From assembly GCF_010078385.1 (NCBI RefSeq), contig NZ_SIJC01000004.1:372001-436000 (forward strand): a stretch of 64,000 bases of DNA, read 5' to 3'. The position numbers and the translations under genes are program-made. The notes under the pieces were generated by a model. It did no database searches. It was not told the DNA's origin and saw only the letters and a program-made list of their open reading frames with translations. Shown here one piece after another: positions 53,361 to 61,862 of the stretch. This DNA is from Chengkuizengella sediminis (lineage in GTDB: Bacteria > Bacillota > Bacilli > Paenibacillales > KCTC-33759). Each line of letters begins with the position of its first letter. The stretch's first letter is position 1.

Positions 53361-53927
53361 ATGGAAACACAAAAAAAGAAAGCAATACGTTTTTTAGAAG
53401 GTAATAAAGTCTATCTTAGACCATTGGATATAGAAGATGCAGAAATCTACTTTCAAATGTTATACAATTCAGAAACAAGGAGACTTACAGGAACTCAAAA
53501 AAGTTATACTAGAGAACAAATTTCTAGTTATATAGAAGGAAAAGCTGAAGATTCTTCCTCAGTGCTTCTACTCATTGTTTTAAAAGAAACGGATGAAGTT
53601 ATTGGAGATATTGCTTTACAGGATATTGACACGATAAACCGCAGCTCAAATATACGAATCGCCATAGATGTTGAACAAAATCAAGGTAAAGGTTATGGAA
53701 GTGAAGCTATTTCTTTGATGTTAGAATATGGTTTTGGTATTTTAAATTTACATCGAATTGAACTAGAGGTCTTTTCTTTTAACAAACGTGCAGCTCATGT
53801 GTATGAAAAGTTAGGCTTTAAAAGAGAAGGTATTCAGCGAGATCGATTATATTATAATCATCTGTATCATGATGCAATATTAATGAGCATTTTAGAAGAA
53901 GAATATCGATCAATGAATAATTCATAG
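53361..53927 (+). CDS. GNAT acetyltransferase, RimJ/RimL type
   Basis: A 188-residue acetyltransferase: LEGNKVYLRPLDIEDAE at the N-terminus, the acetyl-CoA loop NQGKGYGSEAISLML near 108-122, and FNKRAAHVYEKLGFKREG. The AGGAGGAAG site precedes the ATG. A decayed gene follows directly. Confidence 0.88.
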   Translation: METQKKKAIRFLEGNKVYLRPLDIEDAEIYFQMLYNSETRRLTGTQKSYTREQISSYIEGKAEDSSSVLLLIVLKETDEVIGDIALQDIDTINRSSNIRIAIDVEQNQGKGYGSEAISLMLEYGFGILNLHRIELEVFSFNKRAAHVYEKLGFKREGIQRDRLYYNHLYHDAILMSILEEEYRSMNNS

Positions 53928-53945
53928 GCATAGAAGGAGAATCAT

Positions 53946-54269
53946 ATGAATTTTACCACATTGAAAGGTCAATATACCCCTATTAAACAACTAGTAGAAG
54001 GACTTAAATTCCTAGACATTTGCTAACAAATTAAAAAGACAGTGCTCTAATGTAACCACAGTGCAAATGGACGATTTTTATTTCCAAGAAAAATATGATT
54101 TTAAAATATGGGTAGATTGTTCGAGAGAAACACGCCTCGATAGAGGTCTTGATAGAGATGGGCAGGATGTGATATGTGGGAAAGCAATTGGATGATAGCA
54201 GAAGATATTTATGTTGAGAAACATATACCCCAAAATAGAGCAGACCTTGTTATTGATGGAACAAAATGA
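53946..54269 (+). pseudogene. remnant of a uridine-kinase-like P-loop kinase gene
   Basis: The ATG at 53946 has an AGGAGA site and codes MNFTTLKGQYTPIKQLVEGLK, then a stop. Later pieces in other frames read VTTVQMDDFYFQEKYDFKIWV, then ETRLDRGLDRDG, then NWMIAEDIYVEKHIPQNRADL. These match the order of the DDFY motif, the LID arginines and the closing ADLVIDG of uridine-kinase-type proteins. The P-loop part is deleted and at least two frameshifts are needed, so the gene is dead. Confidence 0.7.
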
Positions 54270-54359
54270 ATGATAAAAGAGGGAAGTCCAATGTCCAATA
54301 TAGATCTATAAAGTACTCAGCATATGAATCCAGTACATTCAACTTCCCAGTTAAGTCTA

Positions 54360-54476
54360 TCAAGTACTGTTACCAGTGGTCATTCTATCCAGTAGACGGA
54401 AGAAACTAGAACCTCTATCTAATACAATAACTAAATGGATAAAATGTACTAATACCGTTACTTCAAATCTACTCAT
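54360..54476 (-). CDS. possible 38-residue peptide
   Basis: The ATG at 54476 lies 8 nt behind AGGAGG within AGGAGGTGAT, an exact anti-SD match, and TATAAT stands about 40 nt further up. The frame codes 38 residues (MSRFEVTVLVHFIHLV...). It may be a real small gene or the 5' stump of a lost gene, since it lies within a stretch of decayed genes. Confidence 0.3.
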   Translation of the reverse strand: MSRFEVTVLVHFIHLVIVLDRGSSFFRLLDRMTTGNST

Positions 54477-54599
54477 TCATATCACCTCCTAATCTATTTG
54501 CTAATATATTATATGTTAGTAATTAGTAATGGTATAGACGAGTTGATTAGTACATGTACACATTTTGAAACCCTAAATCGTAAAAAAGCCATTATAAAG

Positions 54600-54643
54600 A
54601 AAGGGTGATGCACATTAGACTTGACTAACATGTATCACCCTTT
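54600..54643 (+). terminator. hairpin terminator inside the decayed region
   Basis: AAAGGGTGAT (54600-54609) and ACAT pair with ATGT and ATCACCC-TTTT (to 54643). It cuts into the beginning of the hydrolase remnant, so this piece was joined here by rearrangement. Confidence 0.65.
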
Positions 54644-54836
54644 TACTTCACTTACAAATAGAGGTTGTATTATTACTGGAGACAAAGATCCTTACTATGA
54701 CCAAGCATTGGAAATAGTAGATGTTCTTAAAGATCAAAATATCCCTTGTAAGTTAATTATACAAGAAGGTATGGGGCACTCCTTACCTGAAAATTTTCCT
54801 AAACTATTTCAAGATGCCCTTGATTATATAATGTAA
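54621..54836 (+). pseudogene. C-terminal remnant of an alpha/beta hydrolase
   Basis: About 65 residues, RGCIITGDKDPYYDQA then NIPCKLIIQEGMGHSLPENF, match the end of an alpha/beta hydrolase: the acid residue in GDKDPYY and the catalytic His in GMGHSLP. The nucleophile and the whole first two thirds are missing, and the apparent start lies inside a terminator hairpin. Confidence 0.7.
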
Positions 54837-54914
54837 AATCTTAGAAAAGTTAAACAACTTAGCGTAAATATTTACATACTGTTGTAGACTGCAGAGTATA
54901 AAGATCTAATTAAA

Positions 54915-54946
54915 AGAAGCCAATCTCAAAGAGATGGCTTCTTTCT
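54915..54946 (+). terminator. terminator hairpin
   Basis: AGAAGCCA and TCTC pair with GAGA and TGGCTTCT around AAA, followed by a short T-rich tail. It is probably the original terminator of the decayed hydrolase gene. Confidence 0.7.
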
Positions 54947-55036
54947 TACTATTTTGTATTTAAACCTAATCTACTTAATCTTTATAAGGGACAAATTCAT
55001 ATCCTGTCAATATCATTTTGATAATTGTTAAAGAGT

Positions 55037-56074
55037 TCATGCACTGTATTTAGCTAATTCCTTCAATAATTGTTGTTCCCTTTCCAAGGTTATACCAGCC
55101 TTGCTAATTTCAACCTCTCTTAATTGATTCCACGTATGAATGTCTCCGATTGTTTCTTTCAATGAGCGGAAAGTAAGCCCTTTGCTTAGTGCTTTATCGA
55201 TATTAAAAGAATTTGCACCTTTCCAAGGTTTTTCTTCGCCCTGTAAAGGGTGATTACTTGGAATCCATAACGGCATATCTGACCAAGGTTTAACATCGTT
55301 TTCTAATAAAAACTGCTCACTTCCCCAATAAAATTCTGCATTACTTTTGGTTATTTCTTTACACGTTTCAAGCAACTCTAACATGGTTAAGTTTCTATTT
55401 ATACCTGTTGCATTAAATGTACCTGTCTCTTTATGTTCTATCATGTCTAAATTCCAAGATGCTAAGTCTTTTGCATCGATGAATTGAATTCTTTGATGAG
55501 GATCTCCTGGAGCTAGTACTTTTCCACCGTTATCTACTCTATTTACCCAGTAAGGTAGTCGCTCCGAATAATCATATTTACCAACAATTAGACCGGGTCT
55601 TATCGTTAGCAACTTATTTCCTAATGTATTTTCTGCTTCCTTCTCACACATATATTTTAATGCTCCATAATACTCAGGAATGAAACCTGAAGTACCTCGA
55701 GTAATTTCTTCTACTTTTTCCTTAGATAAAATTTGAACTGCATACTTTTCATCTATTCCTTCTGGCATCCAATCTTTATATACTGAAATACTAGAGATAA
55801 AAGTATAATGATCTGTCTGATCTGCTAAAGTTTGGGTGGAATGATAAACATCTCTTGGAACATATCCACATGTGTCAATCACAGCATCCCACTTTCGATT
55901 TTTTAAAACATCTAACTGATGTTCCCGATCACCTATCAGATGCTCAACATCGTCAGCAAATTCATGATGATGATTTCCTCGATTGAATAACGTAATCTCA
56001 TGTCCTCTAGTTAAAGCTTCAGATACTAGATATCTCCCTATAAATCGTGTACCTCCAATAATCAATATTTTCAA
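55037..56074 (-). CDS. NAD-dependent epimerase/dehydratase-family protein
   Basis: A 345-residue extended SDR with the Rossmann motif IIGGTRFIGRYL (GGxxxxG) and RNA-binding CSP41-like resemblances (GHEITLFNRGN, FISSISVY). The active-site Tyr-x3-Lys appears as YGALKYMCE. It stands alone, 23 nt ahead of the clpP end, facing the same way, so it may be read from the ClpP operon. Reaction unknown. Confidence 0.82.
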   Translation of the reverse strand: MKILIIGGTRFIGRYLVSEALTRGHEITLFNRGNHHHEFADDVEHLIGDREHQLDVLKNRKWDAVIDTCGYVPRDVYHSTQTLADQTDHYTFISSISVYKDWMPEGIDEKYAVQILSKEKVEEITRGTSGFIPEYYGALKYMCEKEAENTLGNKLLTIRPGLIVGKYDYSERLPYWVNRVDNGGKVLAPGDPHQRIQFIDAKDLASWNLDMIEHKETGTFNATGINRNLTMLELLETCKEITKSNAEFYWGSEQFLLENDVKPWSDMPLWIPSNHPLQGEEKPWKGANSFNIDKALSKGLTFRSLKETIGDIHTWNQLREVEISKAGITLEREQQLLKELAKYSA

Positions 56075-56097
56075 ACGAGCACCTCCTGCTTTCGATC

Positions 56098-56676
56098 TTA
56101 TTTCACAAGAATATGGTCAATCAATCCCAGTTCCTTTGCTTCCTCTGGAAAAAAGAAACGGTCACGATCCGTAATGTTATACATTTCCTCCACTGAAACC
56201 TTTGAGCGGTCCGACATAATTTGATTCATTCTTTTCCTAGTTTCGATAATGTGTTTGGCATGTATATCAATGTCCGAAGCCTGACCACGAGCACCACCTA
56301 ACGGTTGATGAAGCATAATTTCACTATTTGGAAGTGCATAACGTTTCCCCTCTGCTCCTCCAATTAGTAAAAATGCACCCATAGACGCCGCTAACCCCAT
56401 ACACATTGTACTAACATCAGATTTTACATGCTGCATAGCATCAAATATAGCCATACCAGCTGTAACAGAGCCACCAGGTGAGTTAATGTACATTTGAATA
56501 TCTTTTTCTGAATTGTCTGCTGACAAAAATAATAATTGAGCTACAACAGAGTTCGCAAGCTGATCGTTAATCTCACTACCAATCATTACGATACGATCCT
56601 TCAAAAGTCTTGAATAAATATCATAAGAACGTTCTCCATTTTTGCTTTGCTCAACAACATATGGAATTGTACTCAT
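56098..56676 (-). CDS. clpP: ATP-dependent Clp protease proteolytic subunit (paralogue)
   Basis: A 192-residue ClpP with the complete triad Ser98 (LAASMGAF), His123 (IMLHQPLGG) and Asp172 (DRDRFF). The oligomer and Clp-ATPase docking regions look normal. Its genetic setting, behind an HTH regulator and a 63-residue protein, is not that of the housekeeping clpP, so I take it as an accessory paralogue; that is inference because the rest of the genome is not visible. Confidence 0.93.
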   Translation of the reverse strand: MSTIPYVVEQSKNGERSYDIYSRLLKDRIVMIGSEINDQLANSVVAQLLFLSADNSEKDIQMYINSPGGSVTAGMAIFDAMQHVKSDVSTMCMGLAASMGAFLLIGGAEGKRYALPNSEIMLHQPLGGARGQASDIDIHAKHIIETRKRMNQIMSDRSKVSVEEMYNITDRDRFFFPEEAKELGLIDHILVK

Positions 56677-56687
56677 ACTTTTCCCTC

Positions 56688-56879
56688 CTACGCTATCATC
56701 TTCATATTCAGATTCTGACTTTCACCAAAACCAGAAGATACTTGTTTAATAATCACTTCATTATCCTCATTTCCAACTTGCCAACGTTTTGTTTGATTCG
56801 TGTGATTTTTCTCTGTTGGAAAAGGGATTACATTATCTTTAGGTTTTTCACTTATCTTTTCAGCAAAAATCTTACTCAT
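56688..56879 (-). CDS. 63-residue protein between regulator and ClpP
   Basis: A small hydrophilic protein, likely unstructured, rich in Asn, Lys and Glu ([21 protein letters not shown] at the start) and ending in NLNMKMIA. It overlaps the regulator gene by 4 nt (ATGA) and ends 11 nt before clpP, so all three are one transcript. The hydrophobic C-terminus ending in Ala is like a ClpXP degron, so it may be a substrate or adaptor. No known family. Confidence 0.6.
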   Translation of the reverse strand: MSKIFAEKISEKPKDNVIPFPTEKNHTNQTKRWQVGNEDNEVIIKQVSSGFGESQNLNMKMIA

Positions 56880-57481
56880 TTTTGTTCATCTCCTTCTTTA
56901 ATGTGAGGGTATAAAGCAATCATCGCTTGAAATACTTCATTAGACTCATCTCCATTTGCATTGTATTTTGAAACTAACTTTTTAATCATCTGCACATAGT
57001 CATCGATAAACTGTTTTCTCTGTTCTTCATTTGAAAGCTTTATTGTAAAATCAAGTGTAGCACTTGGTACATGGTTTGATTCATCTACAACATTCATTAA
57101 TTTCATTGTGTCTTGTTTCATTTGTTCTGACATTTCAAACAAATACTTTAACGAACCTTGATCCTTCATTTGCTGAATTAACTTATTATTTATTTTTGAA
57201 TCATCTGATAACACAAATTGCTCAGCAACTGTTTCATACAACACTTCCACCAAATTACGTACATTACGGTGTCCTACCCTTTGAATGAGACCTACCCCTT
57301 CTAACTTTTTAATGTGATAGTTAATTTTTTGAGGAGGTTCTCCTATAAGTTTGGCAACTTCACTTGATGAGCGACTTTCAGTTAATTGCTGTAAGATTTC
57401 CATTTTAAGTGGATGATTTAACATCAGAATTTGATCTACATCTGTAATTAGCTTCTTTTTAGGTTTATGTTCTAAATTCAT
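56876..57481 (-). CDS. ArsR-like winged-helix regulator
   Basis: About 201 residues: an ArsR/HTH_20-type domain (LNHPLKMEILQQL, then SSEVAKLIGEPPQKINYHIKKLEGVGLI) followed by a helical C-terminal effector domain. The ATG at 57481 is 7 nt behind AAAGGA; an in-frame ATG at 57487 is too near to it. A 21-bp palindrome (57495-57515) lies right before the SD and is its probable operator. It heads the cassette with the 63-residue protein and ClpP. Confidence 0.83.
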   Translation of the reverse strand: MNLEHKPKKKLITDVDQILMLNHPLKMEILQQLTESRSSSEVAKLIGEPPQKINYHIKKLEGVGLIQRVGHRNVRNLVEVLYETVAEQFVLSDDSKINNKLIQQMKDQGSLKYLFEMSEQMKQDTMKLMNVVDESNHVPSATLDFTIKLSNEEQRKQFIDDYVQMIKKLVSKYNANGDESNEVFQAMIALYPHIKEGDEQK

Positions 57482-57494
57482 ATTCATTTCCTTT

Positions 57495-57515
57495 CGTAAA
57501 AATTTTATTTTTACG
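57495..57515. promoter_or_regulatory. 21-bp palindrome, probable autoregulatory operator
   Basis: CGTAAAAAT (57495-57503), TTT, ATTTTTACG (57507-57515) is a perfect 9-3-9 inverted repeat. The AACGTAA half appears twice more within 25 bp upstream of it. Confidence 0.7.
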
Positions 57516-57570
57516 TTAAATTCATTTTATTACGTTGGTGGATAAATGTCAAATTTTTAAAATTTTTCAC

Positions 57571-57599
57571 AAAAAAATGTCTGTTAAAGTTAACAGACA
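57571..57599 (-). terminator. terminator of the ABC-2 operon
   Basis: On the minus strand TGTCTGTTAA and TTAACAGACA pair over 10 bp with a 2-nt loop, followed by TTTTTTT. Confidence 0.9.
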
Positions 57600-57617
57600 C
57601 CTTTAGATTCCTTTTTT

Positions 57618-57818
57618 TTATGTTCTCCTCAAGTCTCCACTAATAAATATCCCAAAATATCCAACTATTAAAGAAGGTATTAATCCGATATTTGCCATCC
57701 ATAGATTTTTCAATCCTATAATCTCTCCCCTTAAAATAGCTATTCTCAACTCATTATCATTAGTTATTTCAATAATATGTGTGATTTTATTTCTATTTAT
57801 CAAAACGACGTTTTCCAT
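57618..57818 (-). CDS. small membrane protein overlapping the ABC-2 permease gene
   Basis: A possible 66-residue protein with one C-terminal hydrophobic helix (NIGLIPSLIVGYFGIFI). It overlaps the permease gene by 26 nt in another frame and lacks an SD, but translational coupling is possible. It lies before the operon terminator. Weak support. Confidence 0.35.
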   Translation of the reverse strand: MENVVLINRNKITHIIEITNDNELRIAILRGEIIGLKNLWMANIGLIPSLIVGYFGIFISGDLRRT

Positions 57819-58503
57819 AAGTAATAAATGTGACTACAACTGCAACAATTGCCCATAGCGTTAGTACAACCAGCTCCCCTGTTATATCTCCAAACTGACC
57901 ACCTTCACTTATTGTCATCCATGCAGCAGCAAACTGCTCTCCTGGTAAATACTCAATCGCATTTAAAAGCATTTCATTTTTAAACAACGGTTTAAACATA
58001 GAGATCATTCCGAAAACCAACATGAAAGGCATTCCAATAATTGAAGTTTCCATCACTGTTCTTGAAAGCAACCCTAACATTGTTCCTACAGCAAGGTAAA
58101 TGATTAAGTTTAAAAAGATCATTAGTGCAAATAGAGAAAGTGATACAATGACAAAACCACCTAATTTAACACAGATTAGAATGACCAATACCGTCACAAC
58201 TGCTGATAAAACACTTTTTCCAATTAATATTTCCAATGTACTTGCGGGAGATAATAACAAACCACGTAATGTATTTTTCTCTTTTTCTTCAGCGACGATG
58301 GCAGCTTGTATGAAAGCACCTGTAATAACCAATGCAAGATTAATCGGCAGTAAATTGAAGGTAGCATTCTCGTCACCTATACGGTTTAACAACAAAGCAT
58401 AAAATATAGGAAGAGCAATAGTAAATAATACATAAGAATTTTTTAATAAATCTTTATAATCCTTCGTAAAAATGGCGTATACTCTCTTCAATGAAAATGT
58501 CAT
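57793..58503 (-). CDS. ABC-2 type transporter permease
   Basis: A 236-residue membrane protein with six helices; it starts MTFSLKRVYAIFTKDYKDLLKNSYVLF, typical of ABC-2 permeases, and has the EEKEKNTLRGLLLSP motif of this family after helix 2. It overlaps the ATPase gene by 4 nt. The substrate, possibly a drug or peptide, is unknown. Confidence 0.87.
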   Translation of the reverse strand: MTFSLKRVYAIFTKDYKDLLKNSYVLFTIALPIFYALLLNRIGDENATFNLLPINLALVITGAFIQAAIVAEEKEKNTLRGLLLSPASTLEILIGKSVLSAVVTVLVILICVKLGGFVIVSLSLFALMIFLNLIIYLAVGTMLGLLSRTVMETSIIGMPFMLVFGMISMFKPLFKNEMLLNAIEYLPGEQFAAAWMTISEGGQFGDITGELVVLTLWAIVAVVVTFITYGKRRFDK

Positions 58504-59348
58504 GCTAATTCCCTCCCCGTAATTTGTACAAAAATTTCTCCAAGCGTTGGTTCGTTTGAATGAATCGAAACCACTTCTCCAGATTTCATATGTTGATATA
58601 TAGCCTTTGCTCCTTTTTCATCTTTGTTCACAACAATACGTTGATTATCTTTAAGTAGCAAGGTAACAGAAGAGTCCATATATTGTATTCGTAAATTTTG
58701 AGGTGTATCGAGCTGTTTTATTTCTCCTTGATGTAAAAATGCCACTCGATCACAAAGCTGTTCCGCTTCCATCATATCATGTGTTGTCAAAAAGATTGTT
58801 GTCCCTTGTTCATTAAGCTGTTTTAACCCATCATGTATGTGTTTTGTATTTACAGGGTCTAATGCTGAAGTCGGTTCATCTAAAAATAAAAGCTCAGGTT
58901 TATGCAGCATTGCTCGTGCTAATGTAACTCTTTGTTTCATACCTTTTGAAAGCTTTTTTACTTGTGTTTTGTTATCATTTTGTAAGTTTACTACTTCTAA
59001 AATTTCATTAATTTGCTTTTGATTTACATCATAAAGCTGAGAGAAAAGTGTTAGGTTATCATAAACTGTAAGACGATCATACAACCCACTATTATCTGTT
59101 AAAATACCAATCCGTTTCATAAAGGATGGATCTTTTTGTTTTTTTAATGGTTGATTAAAAACTTTTATTTCACCAGTTGTTTGTAGTAGCTGTGAAGTTA
59201 ACATTTTAATCGTAGTTGTTTTCCCCGATCCACTCGGACCTAAAAAACCAAATGTTTCTCCTTTTTTTACTTTAAATGATACATTTTTTAAAGCTATTTT
59301 ATTACCAAATGATTTACTTAAATTTTTGACTTCTATAATGTTATTCAT
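58500..59348 (-). CDS. ABC transporter ATPase partner of the ABC-2 permease
   Basis: A 282-residue ATPase: Walker A GPSGSGKTT (about 36-44), signature LSKGMKQRVTLARAM, Walker B LFLDEPTSALD, and the H-loop LTTHDMMEAEQLC. The C-terminal accessory domain is of the exporter type. It heads a two- or three-gene operon. Confidence 0.92.
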   Translation of the reverse strand: MNNIIEVKNLSKSFGNKIALKNVSFKVKKGETFGFLGPSGSGKTTTIKMLTSQLLQTTGEIKVFNQPLKKQKDPSFMKRIGILTDNSGLYDRLTVYDNLTLFSQLYDVNQKQINEILEVVNLQNDNKTQVKKLSKGMKQRVTLARAMLHKPELLFLDEPTSALDPVNTKHIHDGLKQLNEQGTTIFLTTHDMMEAEQLCDRVAFLHQGEIKQLDTPQNLRIQYMDSSVTLLLKDNQRIVVNKDEKGAKAIYQHMKSGEVVSIHSNEPTLGEIFVQITGRELA

Positions 59349-59506
59349 TGTTCTGAACTCCTCTTCTATTGTTTATGATTTAAGCGGGTACTTGAATCGC
59401 TTTGTTGAGTTCAGTTTAGCTAAATATAAGGACACTCGCATTAAAATCAAGGTAAAAGGAGTATATTTGGGGCTGAAGGGAGCACTATTTTAGATGAATA
59501 GAACAT

Positions 59507-59545
59507 AAAAAACTGCGAACAAAAGGTTAAACCTTGTGCCCGCAG
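59507..59545 (-). terminator. terminator of rocD
   Basis: On the minus strand CTGCG (59545-59541) pairs with CGCAG (59517-59513), with an inner ACAAGGTT stem; TTTTTT follows. Confidence 0.85.
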
Positions 59546-59580
59546 CTTGTTTTTTTGTTTATTATACATTGATTTGAAAG

Positions 59581-60792
59581 TTAGTTCGTTTTCACTTCAC
59601 TTTTACTTAAAACAGCAATGATTTTTTCTATCGCCCAATCTAGATCTTCTTTTGAAATCATTAATGGAGGTGCAAATCGAATTACATTTTCATGTGTTTC
59701 TTTACAAAGAAGCCCCTTCTCTTTGAGTTCCTCACAATAAGATCTTGCTGGTTCATTAAGTTCAACCCCGATAAATAATCCTTTACCGCGAACTTCTTTT
59801 ATCATTGGGTTCTTAATTTCTTTTAGCTTTTGTTGAAAATACGTTCCAAGCTCTAAAGAACGTTCCGCTAGTTTTTCTTCCTCAAGTACTTCAAGTGCTG
59901 CTACGGATACCGCACAAGCGAGTGGGTTTCCACCAAAAGTAGATCCATGAGATCCAGGATTGAATACACCTAGAACATCTTTATTAGCAGCTACACATGA
60001 GATTGGGAATACTCCTCCACCAAGTGCCTTTCCTAAAATATACATGTCTGGTACAACGTTATCCCAATCACAAGCAAACATCTTTCCAGATCTTCCTAAA
60101 CCAGCTTGAATTTCATCTGCAATAAAGAGAACATTACTTTCTTTACACACATTGGCTGCTTCCTTTAAAAAACCATCAGGAGGAATCACAATCCCTGCCT
60201 CTCCTTGAATAGGTTCCAATAAAAATGCAGCTGTATTAGGAGTAATCGCTTGTTTTAATGCTTCAATATCACCATATGGAATTAGTTTAATACCTGGCAA
60301 CATCGGACCAAAACCACGTTGGTATTCAGGCTCTGATGATAATGAAACTGCCGTCATCGTACGACCATGAAAATTCCCAACGCAAGCAATAATTTCTGCT
60401 TGGTTATCTGCCACTTTTTTCACTTCATAAGCCCAACGTCGTGCTGTTTTAACAGCAGTTTCAACCGCTTCTGCTCCTGTATTCATAGGAAGCACCATGT
60501 CTTTATTCGTTAGTTTTACAACCTTCTCATAAAAAGCTCCTAATTGATCATTATGGAAAGCTCTTGAAGTTAATGTAACCTTATTGGCTTGGTCTGTTAA
60601 TGCTTGAATAATCTTTGGATGGCGGTGTCCTTGGTTTACTGCAGAATAAGCACTTAACATATCCATGTATTTGTTTCCTTCAGGATCTTCTACCCATACT
60701 CCCTCTGCTTTTGAAATGACAATCGGAAGTGGATGATAATTATGTGCTCCTAATTGATCTGTTTTTTCAATAATATTTTTTGATGTTGTCAT
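59581..60792 (-). CDS. rocD: ornithine aminotransferase
   Basis: A 403-residue class III PLP aminotransferase making glutamate-5-semialdehyde from ornithine. It has [34 protein letters not shown] (PLP phosphate site), [23 protein letters not shown] and the PLP lysine in [12 protein letters not shown]. It follows the arginase gene by 63 nt; together they degrade arginine to glutamate semialdehyde. Confidence 0.95.
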   Translation of the reverse strand: MTTSKNIIEKTDQLGAHNYHPLPIVISKAEGVWVEDPEGNKYMDMLSAYSAVNQGHRHPKIIQALTDQANKVTLTSRAFHNDQLGAFYEKVVKLTNKDMVLPMNTGAEAVETAVKTARRWAYEVKKVADNQAEIIACVGNFHGRTMTAVSLSSEPEYQRGFGPMLPGIKLIPYGDIEALKQAITPNTAAFLLEPIQGEAGIVIPPDGFLKEAANVCKESNVLFIADEIQAGLGRSGKMFACDWDNVVPDMYILGKALGGGVFPISCVAANKDVLGVFNPGSHGSTFGGNPLACAVSVAALEVLEEEKLAERSLELGTYFQQKLKEIKNPMIKEVRGKGLFIGVELNEPARSYCEELKEKGLLCKETHENVIRFAPPLMISKEDLDWAIEKIIAVLSKSEVKTN

Positions 60793-60855
60793 TTATATCA
60801 TCAGTCCTCTCTTCATACTTAACGCAATATTTTGATATCCAATGTAAATACGCAA

Positions 60856-61767
60856 TTATGTTAGTTTTTCACCAAATAATGAACCCATTAATGCTACAGC
60901 AACCGTCGCTGTTTTATTTCTCTCATCCAATATTGGATTCACTTCAACAAATTCAGCAGATGTAACAATATCTGATTCTGCCAACATTTCCATTGCTAAG
61001 TGACTTTCTCTATAAGACACTCCTCCAAGAACTGGTGTTCCAACGCCTGGTGCATCATGAGGATTTAATGCGTCTAAATCTAAGCTTAAATGAACACCAT
61101 CTGTATTTTTCGAAATGTAGGCAATTGCTTGTTCCATGACTTTACTCATTCCGAGGCGGTCAATTTCATGCATTGAATACACTTTAATTCCTTTTTCGCG
61201 AATTAAATCTTTCTCTCCCTCGTCTAGAGAACGCGCACCGATAATGACTATGTTTTCAGGTTTGATCTTTGGTGTGAATTCTCCAATACTTGTAAGCTTT
61301 TCATGACCTAAGCCAAGACCTACAGCCAATGACATTCCATGAATGTTCCCTGTTGGTGAAGTTTCCGCAGTGTTTAAATCTCCATGTGCATCAAACCAAA
61401 TAACACCAAGATTGTTATAATGTTTTGCAACTCCTGCAATGGTTCCAATTCCAATACTATGATCGCCCCCTAGTATTAGTGGAAACCGACTTTCTGAAAT
61501 TACATTTGAAATAGAAGAAGCTAGTTTTTCATTTACCTCTTTCACTTCCTGTAAATTTCTTAAATTATGATCTTTATCGTTAACATCATCCTGGTCATCT
61601 GTTAAATGGCTTATTTCAATATTCCCTAAATCCTTAATATCATATTCTAAATTTTGCAAACGCTCTACAATTCCAGCATACCGAATTGCGCTAGGGCCCA
61701 TATCAACTCCACGGCGTGTTTGTCCTAGATCCATAGGTACACCAATAATTGAGATTTGTTGATTCAT
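60856..61767 (-). CDS. rocF: arginase
   Basis: A 303-residue manganese ureohydrolase that splits arginine into ornithine and urea. The metal motifs [18 protein letters not shown] and SLDLDALNP are all present. The open frame reaches 61833, inside the promoter, but GGGAGG stands 7 nt before the ATG at 61767, giving [15 protein letters not shown] as the usual N-terminus. It is the first gene of the rocFD operon. Confidence 0.96.
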   Translation of the reverse strand: MNQQISIIGVPMDLGQTRRGVDMGPSAIRYAGIVERLQNLEYDIKDLGNIEISHLTDDQDDVNDKDHNLRNLQEVKEVNEKLASSISNVISESRFPLILGGDHSIGIGTIAGVAKHYNNLGVIWFDAHGDLNTAETSPTGNIHGMSLAVGLGLGHEKLTSIGEFTPKIKPENIVIIGARSLDEGEKDLIREKGIKVYSMHEIDRLGMSKVMEQAIAYISKNTDGVHLSLDLDALNPHDAPGVGTPVLGGVSYRESHLAMEMLAESDIVTSAEFVEVNPILDERNKTATVAVALMGSLFGEKLT

Positions 61768-61803
61768 TAGTCCGCCTCCCAGTTTAATTCTTTTATCAAG
61801 GGT

Positions 61804-61833
61804 ATTATATCCTTTTTTAGCACGATGACTCAA
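61804..61833 (-). promoter_or_regulatory. sigma-A type promoter of rocFD
   Basis: TTGAGT (61833-61828), an 18-nt spacer and TATAAT (61809-61804). No -24/-12 SigL element is seen, so control differs from the SigL-dependent roc operons of B. subtilis. Confidence 0.6.
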
Positions 61834-61862
61834 CTCGACAAAATTTTGTATATTTATACTGA

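Noticed and set aside
61768-61833. 22-residue N-terminal extension of arginase
   Set aside because: Its codons overlap the -35/-10 promoter elements, so it is not transcribed in full.
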